Origin: an uncultured Bacilli bacterium
Lineage (GTDB): Bacteria; Bacillota_I; Bacilli_A; RFN20; CAG-826
DNA length: 64,000 nucleotides
Assembly (NCBI GenBank): GCA_934725985.1
Contig: CAKVCX010000001.1
Span: forward strand, 496,001 to 560,000
Direction of reading: 5' to 3'
Of this stretch, positions 1 to 9,345 are shown piece after piece. Numbering within the stretch: the stretch's first letter is position 1; each line of letters starts with the position of its first letter. The position numbers and the translations under genes were made by a program. The notes under the pieces were generated by a model that had not been told where the DNA came from, did no database searches, and saw only the letters and a list, made by a program, of their open reading frames with translations.

Positions 1-1
1 T

Positions 2-448
2 TCAATAATTGAAAAAACCTTAATTGGAGCAAAAAATGCGTCAAAGATGGTTTTTATGATTCAAAAAGAAGCCGCCGATAGAATAATGGCTCCTGTCAAT
101 ACTAAAGACTATTCCCCTTTGAGTGTGTATTTATCGTTAGTTGCAAAAAGTAAAAGAGTATTTAATGTCAGCCGTCATTGCTTTGTTCCAGAACCCCATG
201 TTGATTCTAGTGTCATTCTTATAGAATTTAATAAAAAACATGATGAAAATAGTTTCAAAGCGTTTAAACTATCTCAGTCGCTATTTTTAAAGCGGAGGAA
301 AACAATTTATAACAATTTAAAAAATCTTCTTCACGATGAATTAAAGGCAAAAGAAACATTAGAAAAAGCAAGTATAGATCTGAATAAACGCCCAGAAGAA
401 ATTGCCCCTGAGCAATACTTGATTTTAACTAAACTAATAGAATGCTAG
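2..448 (+). CDS. rsmA: 16S rRNA (adenine1518/1519-N6)-dimethyltransferase RsmA, C-terminal part
   Basis: The frame is open from base 2, so the gene begins before the window; the first internal Met is at 47. The visible 148 residues carry the RsmA/KsgA run VFMIQKEAADR, then YSPLSVYLSL and FVPEPHVDSSVILI, which are typical of the end of the Rossmann methyltransferase domain and the helical C-terminal domain. RsmA dimethylates two adjacent adenines near the 3' end of 16S rRNA late in 30S assembly. It is followed after 9 bases by ispE, as in Bacillus-type chromosomes. The SAM-binding half is outside the window and cannot be checked. Confidence 0.93.
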   Translation, partial: SIIEKTLIGAKNASKMVFMIQKEAADRIMAPVNTKDYSPLSVYLSLVAKSKRVFNVSRHCFVPEPHVDSSVILIEFNKKHDENSFKAFKLSQSLFLKRRKTIYNNLKNLLHDELKAKETLEKASIDLNKRPEEIAPEQYLILTKLIEC

Positions 449-457
449 GAAAATAAT

Positions 458-1300
458 ATGGACATAAAGTCATATGCGAAAATAAATCTTTCTTTAAAGA
501 TAATAAAAACTCTAGAAAACGGATATCATGAATTGGATATGGTTAATTTGCCATTAGAACTTCATGACGTCATCGAAATCAATAAAATATTTGGCAATGA
601 TACTTATATCACTTGTGACGATCTTCGCTTGATGGGTTTAAAAGCCAATTTGTGCAAAAAGGCCGTTGATGCCTTAAGAGAAGTTTATCATTTCAAGGAT
701 AACTTCATGATTCATATCCATAAAGAAATTCCTTTTGCGGCCGGGCTAGGCGGAGGAAGCAGCAATGCTGCTGCCGTTTTATTGACTTTAAATAAAATGT
801 TAAAGCTAAATGCTAGCATGGAAGAATTATGTGCCATTGGCTTAAAAATAGGCGCGGATGTACCTTTTTTCATTCATAATCGGCCATCTAGAGTTGGCGG
901 TATTGGGGAAATAGACTCGCCTATTAATATTAAGAAAAAATATTTTGTTTTAATAGTTAAACCAGAAGAGGGTCTTTCAACAAAAGAAGTCTATGAACAT
1001 TTCTCTTCTTTTTCTAATGTTAGAGTCGATACAAATAACGTTATAAAAGGTTTAAATGAAGGCGACGATGATTTAATTGCTAAAAGCATTGGCAATGATT
1101 TAATGAAGTCTGCCGTTTCTTTATTGCCTGTTGTAGGCGATATTTATTCGTCTTTAATAGGTGATGGGTTTAAAATAGTATCAATGTCGGGGTCTGGATC
1201 TAGTTTATTTGCTTTATCTACTGATTTAAAAAAATGCAAAGAAGCCCAACGAAATTATGAAAAGAAAGGATATATATCCGTTTTGACAAAAACTTTATAA
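458..1300 (+). CDS. ispE: 4-diphosphocytidyl-2-C-methyl-D-erythritol kinase IspE
   Basis: A GHMP-family kinase of 280 residues, the usual length. It has the N-terminal YAKINLSL strand (Lys8), the phosphate-binding loop PFAAGLGGGSSNAAA at residues 92-106, and GADVPFF around 132-138 with the likely catalytic Asp. It phosphorylates CDP-methylerythritol in the non-mevalonate isoprenoid pathway. An AGGA site lies 7 bases before the ATG. It sits between rsmA and glmU on the same strand with short gaps, suggesting one operon. Its presence implies that this organism makes isoprenoids by the MEP route. Confidence 0.95.
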   Translation: MDIKSYAKINLSLKIIKTLENGYHELDMVNLPLELHDVIEINKIFGNDTYITCDDLRLMGLKANLCKKAVDALREVYHFKDNFMIHIHKEIPFAAGLGGGSSNAAAVLLTLNKMLKLNASMEELCAIGLKIGADVPFFIHNRPSRVGGIGEIDSPINIKKKYFVLIVKPEEGLSTKEVYEHFSSFSNVRVDTNNVIKGLNEGDDDLIAKSIGNDLMKSAVSLLPVVGDIYSSLIGDGFKIVSMSGSGSSLFALSTDLKKCKEAQRNYEKKGYISVLTKTL

Positions 1301-1313
1301 AAGGAGAATCATT

Positions 1314-2675
1314 ATGAATAAGTACGCGATTATTATGGCTGCTGGCAAAGGCACAAGAATGAAAAGCAAGCGTGACGAAATGTCAAAAGTTTCTTTCCCA
1401 ATACTTGGCAGACCAATGGTTAAATATGTTTTAGAAGCATTAAGACCGCTTGGGTTCAACGAAATAGTAACAATAGTTGGATTTGGCGGGAATATGACAG
1501 AAGAAATAGTAACCCCTGTTTCAAAAGTCGTTTGGCAAAAAGAACAAAAAGGGACAGGGCATGCCGTAATGATGACTTCTCCCTTGTTAAAGGATAAAAA
1601 AGGAGAAACTATTATTTGTTGTGGGGATACTCCTTTACTAACTTGCGAAACTCTTTCTTCTTTATTAAAGGAGCACGAAGAAAATCACAATGATTTAACA
1701 ATTTTGACTTCCATTATGGATAATCCAAAAGGATATGGAAGAATTGTTAAAGAAAATGGTAAGGTTATAAAGATAGTAGAGCAAAAAGACTGTAGTAAAG
1801 AGGAAGCTTTGATTAAAGAAGTCAATGCAGGGGTCTATGTTTTTGATAATGAAGAGTTGTTTAAAGACCTTGATAGACTTACTCCTAATAATGCGGCTGG
1901 CGAATATTACTTAACTGATGTCATCGGCATGTTTGTAAACGACGGGAAGCGCGTTTGCTCTTTCTCTATTACTGATGTAGACGAAACGATGGGAGTTAAC
2001 GATAGATACCATCTTTCTATTGCTGCAAAAAAGATACAGCAAAGAATAAATAAAAACCTCATGCTTTCAGGCGTTACAATCGAAGATCCTGATTCCACTT
2101 ATGTTTCTCCTGATTCTAGCGTTGGGGTAGATTCCACGATTCGCCCAAATACGTATATTTTAAAAGGCAGCAAAATAGGCGAAGGGAACGTAATTGGACC
2201 ATCCACATATTTAGAAAATGTGATTATTGGGGACGATAATGAGATTGAATTCTCAAACGTAAAAGACTCTACAATCGGAAGTAAAGTTAAGGTTGGCCCT
2301 TATTCTAGAATTAGAAATAATTCTAAGATAGAAGATGGATCCATTATTGGGAATTTTAATGAATTAAAGAATACTGCTTTTGGCCCTTCTTCAAAATGTT
2401 GCCACCTTTCATATTTAGGTGATGCTGAAATTAAAGAAAACGTTAACATTGGTGCTAGTGTTGTAACTGCTAATTTTAATGGCAAGGAAAAACATAAAAC
2501 TCTTATTGAAGAAAACACTTTCGTAGGTTGTTCTTCTACTTTAGTAGCGCCTCTTACCCTTGGCAAAGATTCTTTTGTCGCAGCTGGAAGCGTCATAACA
2601 AAAGACGTCCCTTCTTCTAGCTTGTCTATTGCTAGAGAAAGACAAATTAATAAAGAAAATTATTTTAAAAAATAG
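1314..2675 (+). CDS. glmU: Bifunctional UDP-GlcNAc pyrophosphorylase / glucosamine-1-phosphate acetyltransferase GlmU
   Basis: A 453-residue protein of normal length. The N-terminal nucleotidyltransferase half has the signature MAAGKGTRMKS near residues 8-18 and the run EQKGTGHAV. The C-terminal half is a left-handed beta-helix of hexapeptide repeats (for example IGPSTYLENVIIGDDN, NIGASVVTANFNG). GlmU acetylates glucosamine-1-phosphate and uridylylates it to UDP-GlcNAc for peptidoglycan and teichoic acid. The first loop contains a few extra residues (KSKRDEMSKVSF) compared with the common KSDLPKVLH form. A good AAAGGAG site precedes the ATG. Confidence 0.95.
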   Translation: MNKYAIIMAAGKGTRMKSKRDEMSKVSFPILGRPMVKYVLEALRPLGFNEIVTIVGFGGNMTEEIVTPVSKVVWQKEQKGTGHAVMMTSPLLKDKKGETIICCGDTPLLTCETLSSLLKEHEENHNDLTILTSIMDNPKGYGRIVKENGKVIKIVEQKDCSKEEALIKEVNAGVYVFDNEELFKDLDRLTPNNAAGEYYLTDVIGMFVNDGKRVCSFSITDVDETMGVNDRYHLSIAAKKIQQRINKNLMLSGVTIEDPDSTYVSPDSSVGVDSTIRPNTYILKGSKIGEGNVIGPSTYLENVIIGDDNEIEFSNVKDSTIGSKVKVGPYSRIRNNSKIEDGSIIGNFNELKNTAFGPSSKCCHLSYLGDAEIKENVNIGASVVTANFNGKEKHKTLIEENTFVGCSSTLVAPLTLGKDSFVAAGSVITKDVPSSSLSIARERQINKENYFKK

Positions 2676-2783
2676 TTCTTATTTTATTTCTTTTAACCAT
2701 TTTTTATCGGATATTCACGGAAAATTATATTAATTTTGCTTTTCTTTTTCTTTTGTATTTATTATTAAGAGAAAGAAATAATT

Positions 2784-4706
2784 ATGAGCGAAGCAAAAGT
2801 AATTCAAATATTAAAAAACGTTAAATGGATATGCGAGAACCCTGCTATAAAAAAAGATGAATATTATTCTTATTATTCTTCTTTTTATTCTGACGAGGAA
2901 GAGGCATCGTTACTGATTGTTTGTGACTCTGATTGCGCGGTTTATTTAAATAATAATTTGGTTTATTTCGGAGCCAGTCCTTCTTACCCTAATCATCCAA
3001 TTGCGGATTTAGTAAAAATCAAATGTAAGAAGGATGGAAAAAATAGTGTTAAGATCATTGCTTATTATTTTGGCGCGGATACTTTTTCTTCCTATTGCAA
3101 AGGTCCTTCTAGATTAAAGTTTGCTTTCGTATCTTCTTCTTTTAAAATCCTTTTAGGCAGCGATGAGGAAGTATTATCTTGTCCAAATGCTTCTTATTTG
3201 TCACATAGAGAAAAAGTAATTTCTCCTCAGCTAGGATATTCATATTGTTTTGATGCGAATAAGGAAGACGATTTATCTTCTTTGCATAAATCTTTTTTAG
3301 TAGAGGATTATGGGGAAGTTGAATTAAGAACTAATAAAAAGTGTTTTCATGCAGGAAGAGTCATTAACCAAATAAGAAAAATTGGAACAGGACATTATTT
3401 AATAGATTTTTCTAAAGAAGTGGTTGGACATCTTGATTTGGAATTTGTTTCTAAAAAGAAGCAACATATCTTAATCGCTTATGCTGAGCATAAAGAAAAA
3501 AAGAGTTTAGTTTATAAAATAGGTGGTAGAGATTTTTCTATCGATTATATAGCTAGACCAGGTCAAAATAAGTTTTTAGATACTTTTAGAAGAATAGGCC
3601 TTCGTTATATGGAAATATTTTGTCTAGAAGATATCGATATCTCTTATTTTGGAATAAATGAAGTTAGGTATCCATTTGAGGAAATAAATTATAAAATTGA
3701 AGACCCAATAATTGAAAAAATATATGACACGTGTGTTTATACTTTGAAGTGTTGCTATCATGAACATTACGAGGATTGCCCATGGAGAGAGCAATGCTTA
3801 TATACAATGGATTCATTAATGCAGGCCTTAGCCGGCTCGGTTTGTTTTAAAAATAATGAACAAATTAAGTCTTCTTTAAAATTAATAAGCCAGGATTTTA
3901 GAAAAGATAAACTTCTTTCTATTTGTTCCCCTAGTTCGTCTAATTTAACTATACCTTCCTTTTCTTTGTTCTATTTTCAAACAGTAGAATTCTATTTAAA
4001 AAAGACGAATGATGTAGAATTTGTTAGAAACATTTATCCTAAATTAAAAGACATATTGGAAGCATTTTTATCTAATTATAAAAATGGTCTTGTTTATACT
4101 TTTGATAAACAAGGTACTTGGAATTTTTACGAATGGAGTAACGGACTTGATGGTGGGCTGATGCAAAAACAAGAGAAAAAAGCAGATTTGATTTTGAATT
4201 GCCTATTTGTCATTTCGTTAAGGTCATTTATTACTATTTCTAGATTAATTGGGGAACAAACTGATTTAGAATATATTTTCGAAGAGAATAAAAAAGCCGC
4301 TAGAAAAGAATTCTTCTTTAATGGCTATTTTAAAATGTCAAAAGATGACGAATTGTTAAGTCAGTATGGAAATGCTTTAGCGATTTTAGCTGGATATTCT
4401 AGTGATGATGAATCTAAATTTATTGCCAAAGAATTGACAAATGAAAATACTTTCTTTGTCAAAGCAACATTGGTTACGAAACCATTTCTTTATGATGCCT
4501 TACTAAAAGTTTCCCCTTTGTATAGGGAATACATTTTAAAAGATATAAAGAAAGTGTATGGAAAAATGTTAGATGAAGGGGCGACTACATTTTATGAAAC
4601 CGAATTAGGCTATAAAGATTTTGATAATGCGGGTAGTTTATGCCACGGTTGGTCATCTATGCCGATTTTTTACTTTTCTAGATTCGGATTGCTAAAGAAA
4701 ATATAG
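2784..4706 (+). CDS. Glycoside hydrolase family 78-like protein (alpha-L-rhamnosidase type)
   Basis: 640 residues without a signal peptide, so probably cytoplasmic. The hallmark is EDCPWREQ near residues 330-337, which matches the conserved (D)CPxRE region of GH78 (alpha/alpha)6-barrel enzymes, preceded by a beta-rich N-terminal half. The family removes terminal L-rhamnose from glycosides and plant polysaccharides. It is shorter than many GH78 enzymes and lacks obvious extra carbohydrate-binding modules. The next gene is a GH20-like enzyme only 33 bases away, suggesting a small glycan-use operon. Substrate is inferred from the family only; other GH78-fold activities are possible. Confidence 0.72.
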   Translation: MSEAKVIQILKNVKWICENPAIKKDEYYSYYSSFYSDEEEASLLIVCDSDCAVYLNNNLVYFGASPSYPNHPIADLVKIKCKKDGKNSVKIIAYYFGADTFSSYCKGPSRLKFAFVSSSFKILLGSDEEVLSCPNASYLSHREKVISPQLGYSYCFDANKEDDLSSLHKSFLVEDYGEVELRTNKKCFHAGRVINQIRKIGTGHYLIDFSKEVVGHLDLEFVSKKKQHILIAYAEHKEKKSLVYKIGGRDFSIDYIARPGQNKFLDTFRRIGLRYMEIFCLEDIDISYFGINEVRYPFEEINYKIEDPIIEKIYDTCVYTLKCCYHEHYEDCPWREQCLYTMDSLMQALAGSVCFKNNEQIKSSLKLISQDFRKDKLLSICSPSSSNLTIPSFSLFYFQTVEFYLKKTNDVEFVRNIYPKLKDILEAFLSNYKNGLVYTFDKQGTWNFYEWSNGLDGGLMQKQEKKADLILNCLFVISLRSFITISRLIGEQTDLEYIFEENKKAARKEFFFNGYFKMSKDDELLSQYGNALAILAGYSSDDESKFIAKELTNENTFFVKATLVTKPFLYDALLKVSPLYREYILKDIKKVYGKMLDEGATTFYETELGYKDFDNAGSLCHGWSSMPIFYFSRFGLLKKI

Positions 4707-4738
4707 AATTTTAGAATAGTATGAAGGTTATATAAAAT

Positions 4739-6355
4739 ATGAAAAATTATGATTTTCTTTCTTTGATGGTAGATTGTTCTAGAAATGCTACTTTAACTGT
4801 AGATTCCATAAAAAAATTAATTCTTATTTTAAAGAAAATTGGATACACGTCCTTAATGCTTTATACAGAAGATACTTATGAAGTCATTAATCAACCATAC
4901 TTTGGCTATCTACGTGGTAGGTATAGCATGGAACAGCTTATAGAAATCTCAAAGTTTGGAGAAGAAAACGGGATAGAAGTGGTTCCATGTATTCAGACTC
5001 TAGCTCATTTAAATTGCATATTTCGTCATAAAAAATATATGCAAATAAATGATATTAATGACATTCTTTTAGTCGATGATTGTAGAACCTATGCATTGAT
5101 TGACGATATGTTTTCCTCTTTAGAAAAAGAATTTATTTCTAGAAGAGTCCATATTGGCTGCGATGAAGCTCATATGCTTGGGTTAGGCAAATTTAAAGAT
5201 ATACATGGCTTCGAAGATCGAAGTGATATTTTTATTAGGCACCTTAATAAGGTAAAAGAAATCGCCATTAAACACGGCTTTAAACCAATGATATGGTCCG
5301 ATATGTTTTTTAGACTCGTTTCCGGCGGGGAGTATTATGATTTAAACGCTAAAATATCAAAAGAAAAATTAAAAAAGGTTCCACAAGATGTGAACCTAGT
5401 TTATTGGGATTATTATCATCCAGATAGGGAGACTTATGAAGCCATGATAAAAATCCATAAACAAATTAATCCAAATGATTTGTATTTTGCAGGCGGCGTT
5501 TGGACTTGGAATGGTTTTGCCCCTCTTTTAAGCCATGGGGAGACAAATGCCTTGGCAGGGATTTCAACTTCCATTGATAATGGAATTAGAAACATTATCA
5601 TGACTGCTTGGGGAGATAATGGGGCAGAATGTTCTATTTTTTCTTCCCTTACTACCATTTTTTATGCGAAAGAAGTTGCCGATGGCATCACCGATATAAA
5701 TCAAATAAAGCAAGATTTTCATAATGTCTTAGGATTGAATTATGATGATTTTAAATTGCTCGAGTTGCCTAATTATTTAACTAGCAAAGCCAAAGGCAGA
5801 GACCATTTATTGATTAATCCATGCAAGTATTTATTATTTAACGATCCGTTACAAGGATATTTTGATTGCAAGAGCAATTATAAAGATGAAGAAATATTTG
5901 AAGAGCATGCAATAAAGTTGAAACAAGCAGGTCAAAGAAATAAAGAATATGCATATTTGTTTGATTATTTATCTTCGTTATGCCATTTGCTTGCGCTTAA
6001 ATCCACATTAGGAGCCCATATACGTCAATCTTACAAAGTCAATGATAAAAAAGCTTTATTTTCTTATTTGCCTTTGATTGATGAAACAATAAGTAGGCTA
6101 GATGAGTTTTTAAATCAGTGCCGTAACAGGTGGTTAAAGGAAAACAATCGAAGCGGATTGGAAGTTCAACAAATTCGTCTTGGCGGCTTAAAAGAAAGAC
6201 TGATTGAAACAAAAACCGTTTTAAAAGAATATTTAGATGGTAAAGTTTCTTCAATATCCGAATTAGAAGAAGAAATATTGCCTATTGATGAAAATAAGGA
6301 CGAGCCAATTTATTTTAATATGTATAACGAAAACGCGACCGTTAATAATCTTTAA
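4739..6355 (+). CDS. Glycoside hydrolase family 20-like protein (beta-N-acetylhexosaminidase type)
   Basis: 538 residues, no signal peptide. HIGCDEA at residues 138-144 matches the catalytic Asp-Glu pair of the GH20 TIM barrel, and the preceding VVPCIQTLAHLN run is the usual active-site strand. Downstream come VYWDYYH, WTWNGFAP and MTAWGDNGAE, which resemble the GH20 core end. GH20 enzymes release terminal GlcNAc or GalNAc using the substrate acetamido group. The last ~150 residues are helical and less conserved. It is likely cotranscribed with the GH78-like gene upstream and ends before a bidirectional terminator. The precise sugar cannot be set from the sequence. Confidence 0.72.
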   Translation: MKNYDFLSLMVDCSRNATLTVDSIKKLILILKKIGYTSLMLYTEDTYEVINQPYFGYLRGRYSMEQLIEISKFGEENGIEVVPCIQTLAHLNCIFRHKKYMQINDINDILLVDDCRTYALIDDMFSSLEKEFISRRVHIGCDEAHMLGLGKFKDIHGFEDRSDIFIRHLNKVKEIAIKHGFKPMIWSDMFFRLVSGGEYYDLNAKISKEKLKKVPQDVNLVYWDYYHPDRETYEAMIKIHKQINPNDLYFAGGVWTWNGFAPLLSHGETNALAGISTSIDNGIRNIIMTAWGDNGAECSIFSSLTTIFYAKEVADGITDINQIKQDFHNVLGLNYDDFKLLELPNYLTSKAKGRDHLLINPCKYLLFNDPLQGYFDCKSNYKDEEIFEEHAIKLKQAGQRNKEYAYLFDYLSSLCHLLALKSTLGAHIRQSYKVNDKKALFSYLPLIDETISRLDEFLNQCRNRWLKENNRSGLEVQQIRLGGLKERLIETKTVLKEYLDGKVSSISELEEEILPIDENKDEPIYFNMYNENATVNNL

Positions 6356-6426
6356 TTTTTATTGAAATGATTGTAATTAAGTTTTAATGCTTTTTTGTTT
6401 TTAAGAAAAAATATATGACACATATA

Positions 6427-6456
6427 AAAAAGGATTGTCTTGCGGCAATCCTTTTT
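6427..6456. terminator. Bidirectional intrinsic terminator
   Basis: An 11-bp perfect stem (AAAAAGGATTG with CAATCCTTTTT) around an 8-base loop. It carries A and T runs on its two sides, so it can end both the glycosidase operon (plus) and ppdK (minus). Confidence 0.85.
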
Positions 6457-6475
6457 GTTATCTAAGAAACAAAGC

Positions 6476-9136
6476 CTATTTAGCTTCTTTTTCTCTTTCG
6501 TGAATGATGTTAGCTTGAGCGGCGGCTAGTCTAGCTAGAGGTACACGGAACGGTGAGCAAGAGACATAGTTTAGTCCGACAGCATCATAGAACATGATGG
6601 AAGCGGCATCGCCACCAGTTTCACCACAAACACCGACTGTTAAGTCTTTTCTTGTGGCACGTCCACGTTCGAAGGCAATCTTGACTAATTCGCCAACGCC
6701 TTCGACATCAATAGTTTGGAATGGATCGAATTCGTAAATCTTCTTGTCATAATAATATGGTAAGAATTGTCCGGAATCGTCACGAGAGAAACCCATGGTT
6801 AATTGCGTGAGATCGTTTGTACCAAAGCTAAAGAATTCAGCTTCTTTGGCAATATTGCCGGCTTGTAAAGCGCCTCTTGGGATTTCAATCATCGTACCGA
6901 CATGATAGGTTAGCTTCTTGCCTTCCTTCTTCATTTCGTTTTCCACGGCTTCAACAACGACATTCTTTGCGAACTTAAATTCTTTTAATTCACCGGTTAA
7001 AGGAATCATGATTTCAGGTTCAACGTCTTTGCCAAGCTCCTTACTAGCTTTTATGGCAGCTTGGATGATGGCTGTTGCTTGCATGCGATAGATTTCTGGG
7101 TAGGCAACACATAGACGGACACCACGGAAGCCCATCATTGGGTTGGCTTGGTGTAATTGATTGATACGATCACGAACTTTTTGTTCGGATACATTTAATT
7201 TCTCAGCTAGATCTTTGATGTTCTTTTCATCATCGATTGTTGGGAGGAATTCATGTAGTGGTGGATCCAATAAACGGATGCAAACCATATCGTCTGGTGC
7301 GGACATATACATATGGTAGAAGTCATCGACTTGATATGGACGAATTCTTTCAAGGGCAGCTTCACGTTGTTCGGTTGTTTCTGAAAGAATCATGGAACGC
7401 ATGTTAAGGATACGGTCATCGGCAAAGAACATACGTTCGGTACGGCATAGACCAATACCTTCGGCACCAAACTTATGAGCGTTATCAGCATCTAGTGGGG
7501 TGTTGCAGTTGGCACGAATCTTTAATCTACGATACTTGTCGGCCCATCCCATCATACGTCCGAAGTCTCCACCTAAGTCGGCTGGAACCATGTTGATTTC
7601 GCCTTCATAGACTAAACCGGTAGATCCATCAACGGAGACGATATCGCCTTCGTGATAGACTTTTTCACCAATGGTCATGGTCTTGTTTTCTTCGTTAATA
7701 ATGGCATCGGTACATCCAGCAACGCAGCATTTGCCCATTGAACGAGCAACAACAGCGGCGTGGCTAGTCATACCACCTCTAGCGGTGATGATGGCTTCTG
7801 AGTTAACCATACCAATGATATCTTCTGGAGAAGTTTCGGCACGGCAAAGAACAACCTTAGTTCCTTTATCGTGCAATTCTTTGCATTCTTCGGCGGTGAA
7901 AACAATATGGCCTGTTCCTGCGCCTGGAGAAGCTGGAAGTCCTTTTAAGACTGGAGTGTGTTTCTTTAAATCAGCAGCGTCAAATGTTGGATGGAGCAAA
8001 TCATTAAGTTGCTTTGGCTCAACTCTTAAGCAAGCTTCTTTTTCATCGATTAATCCTTCATCGACTAAATCACAAGCGATCTTTAAAGCAGCACGAGCGG
8101 TACGTTTTCCGTTACGGGTTTGTAAGAAATAGAGTTTGCCTTTTTCAATGGTATATTCCATGTCTTGCATATCATGGAAATAGTTTTCCATTCTCTTGAT
8201 GGTAGCCATGAATTGTTCGTAGACTTCTGGCATTCTCTTCTTTAATTCGTCAATGTGAAGTGGGGTGCGAACACCGGCAACAACGTCTTCACCTTGAGCG
8301 TTTGGCAAGAATTCGGCATAAATCTTCTTTTCACCGGTTGATGGGTTACGAGAGAAAGCAACACCGGTTCCGGAATCTTCGCCCATGTTTCCAAAGACCA
8401 TCGTTTGAACGTTGACGGCAGTCCCCCATTCATATGGGATACCATTCATTTGACGATAGACGTTAGCACGTGGGTTGTCCCAGCTGCGGAAGACTGCGGC
8501 GACAGCTTCCTTAAGTTGAGTGTATGGATCAGTTGGGAAGTCTTCACCAAAAGTCTTTTTGTAATAGGCTTTATAGGCTTTGACTAGTTCTTTTAATTGT
8601 GGAACGGTGACTTCGGTATCGAGTTTATAATGATTGTCTTCTTTAATCTTATCAAGCATGGCATCCATTTCGGTACGTGGATGTCCTTTGGCGATGTTTG
8701 TAAACATCAAAATGAAACGACGATAAGAGTCCCAAGCAAACCTTTCGTTGCCAGTGGCTTTGACTAATTCTTCAACGGTTTCATCATTTAATCCAAGGTT
8801 AAGGATCGTATCCATCATGCCTGGCATTGACATACGAGCACCAGATCTAACTGAAACTAGTAGTGGTACGCCTTTTCCGCCACCAAAGGCTTTGTTGTCA
8901 ATTTTTTCAACTTGATGAACGTGGGCGACGATATCGTCCCAGACGAAATCTGGGATTTTCTTTCCAGATTCGTAATAGAGATTGCAGGCTTCGGTTGTGA
9001 TAGTGAAACCTTGCGGGATGTTGATCCCAGCAGCAGTCATTTCAGCAAGACCGTTGCCTTTTCCACCAAGAATGTCTTTGCCTAAATGGGCTTCATGAGC
9101 TTCTTGGAAAGAATAAACATATTTCTTTTCTGCCAT
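6476..9136 (-). CDS. ppdK: Pyruvate, phosphate dikinase
   Basis: 886 residues, full length for PPDK. Order: N-terminal ATP-grasp domain (GKGNGLAEM, VRSGARMSMPGMMDT), the swivelling phosphohistidine domain with GGMTSHAAVVARSMGK (His459), and the C-terminal PEP/pyruvate TIM barrel with FGTNDLTQ and VGVCGETGG (Cys837). It interconverts ATP, Pi and pyruvate with AMP, PPi and PEP; in fermentative gut bacteria it often runs in the glycolytic direction using PPi. It is monocistronic, with a strong TAGGAGG site before its ATG and a terminator right after the stop. Its G- and C-ending codon choice looks stronger than in neighbouring genes, consistent with high expression. Confidence 0.97.
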   Translation of the reverse strand: MAEKKYVYSFQEAHEAHLGKDILGGKGNGLAEMTAAGINIPQGFTITTEACNLYYESGKKIPDFVWDDIVAHVHQVEKIDNKAFGGGKGVPLLVSVRSGARMSMPGMMDTILNLGLNDETVEELVKATGNERFAWDSYRRFILMFTNIAKGHPRTEMDAMLDKIKEDNHYKLDTEVTVPQLKELVKAYKAYYKKTFGEDFPTDPYTQLKEAVAAVFRSWDNPRANVYRQMNGIPYEWGTAVNVQTMVFGNMGEDSGTGVAFSRNPSTGEKKIYAEFLPNAQGEDVVAGVRTPLHIDELKKRMPEVYEQFMATIKRMENYFHDMQDMEYTIEKGKLYFLQTRNGKRTARAALKIACDLVDEGLIDEKEACLRVEPKQLNDLLHPTFDAADLKKHTPVLKGLPASPGAGTGHIVFTAEECKELHDKGTKVVLCRAETSPEDIIGMVNSEAIITARGGMTSHAAVVARSMGKCCVAGCTDAIINEENKTMTIGEKVYHEGDIVSVDGSTGLVYEGEINMVPADLGGDFGRMMGWADKYRRLKIRANCNTPLDADNAHKFGAEGIGLCRTERMFFADDRILNMRSMILSETTEQREAALERIRPYQVDDFYHMYMSAPDDMVCIRLLDPPLHEFLPTIDDEKNIKDLAEKLNVSEQKVRDRINQLHQANPMMGFRGVRLCVAYPEIYRMQATAIIQAAIKASKELGKDVEPEIMIPLTGELKEFKFAKNVVVEAVENEMKKEGKKLTYHVGTMIEIPRGALQAGNIAKEAEFFSFGTNDLTQLTMGFSRDDSGQFLPYYYDKKIYEFDPFQTIDVEGVGELVKIAFERGRATRKDLTVGVCGETGGDAASIMFYDAVGLNYVSCSPFRVPLARLAAAQANIIHEREKEAK

Positions 9137-9345
9137 TGTATCCTCCTAATGACACTTATTAAAGGGTTTTCAGACCCAGCGGTTAAATCTTACCACATTA
9201 TGGAGGCATCCAAGAAGATGAAATTTATATCTTTCTTTAAAAAGAAAAAGCCGATAAAACCTTTGAATGTGTTAAGAAAAAACAAAAAAATAATCAATAT
9301 TCAAATATTTTCCTTATAATTAGACTTGATTTATAAAGGAATCGC

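Noticed and set aside
7671..8132. A 153-codon plus-strand frame inside the ppdK region
   Set aside because: It is antisense to a complete, motif-perfect pyruvate phosphate dikinase, and its protein has no family features.
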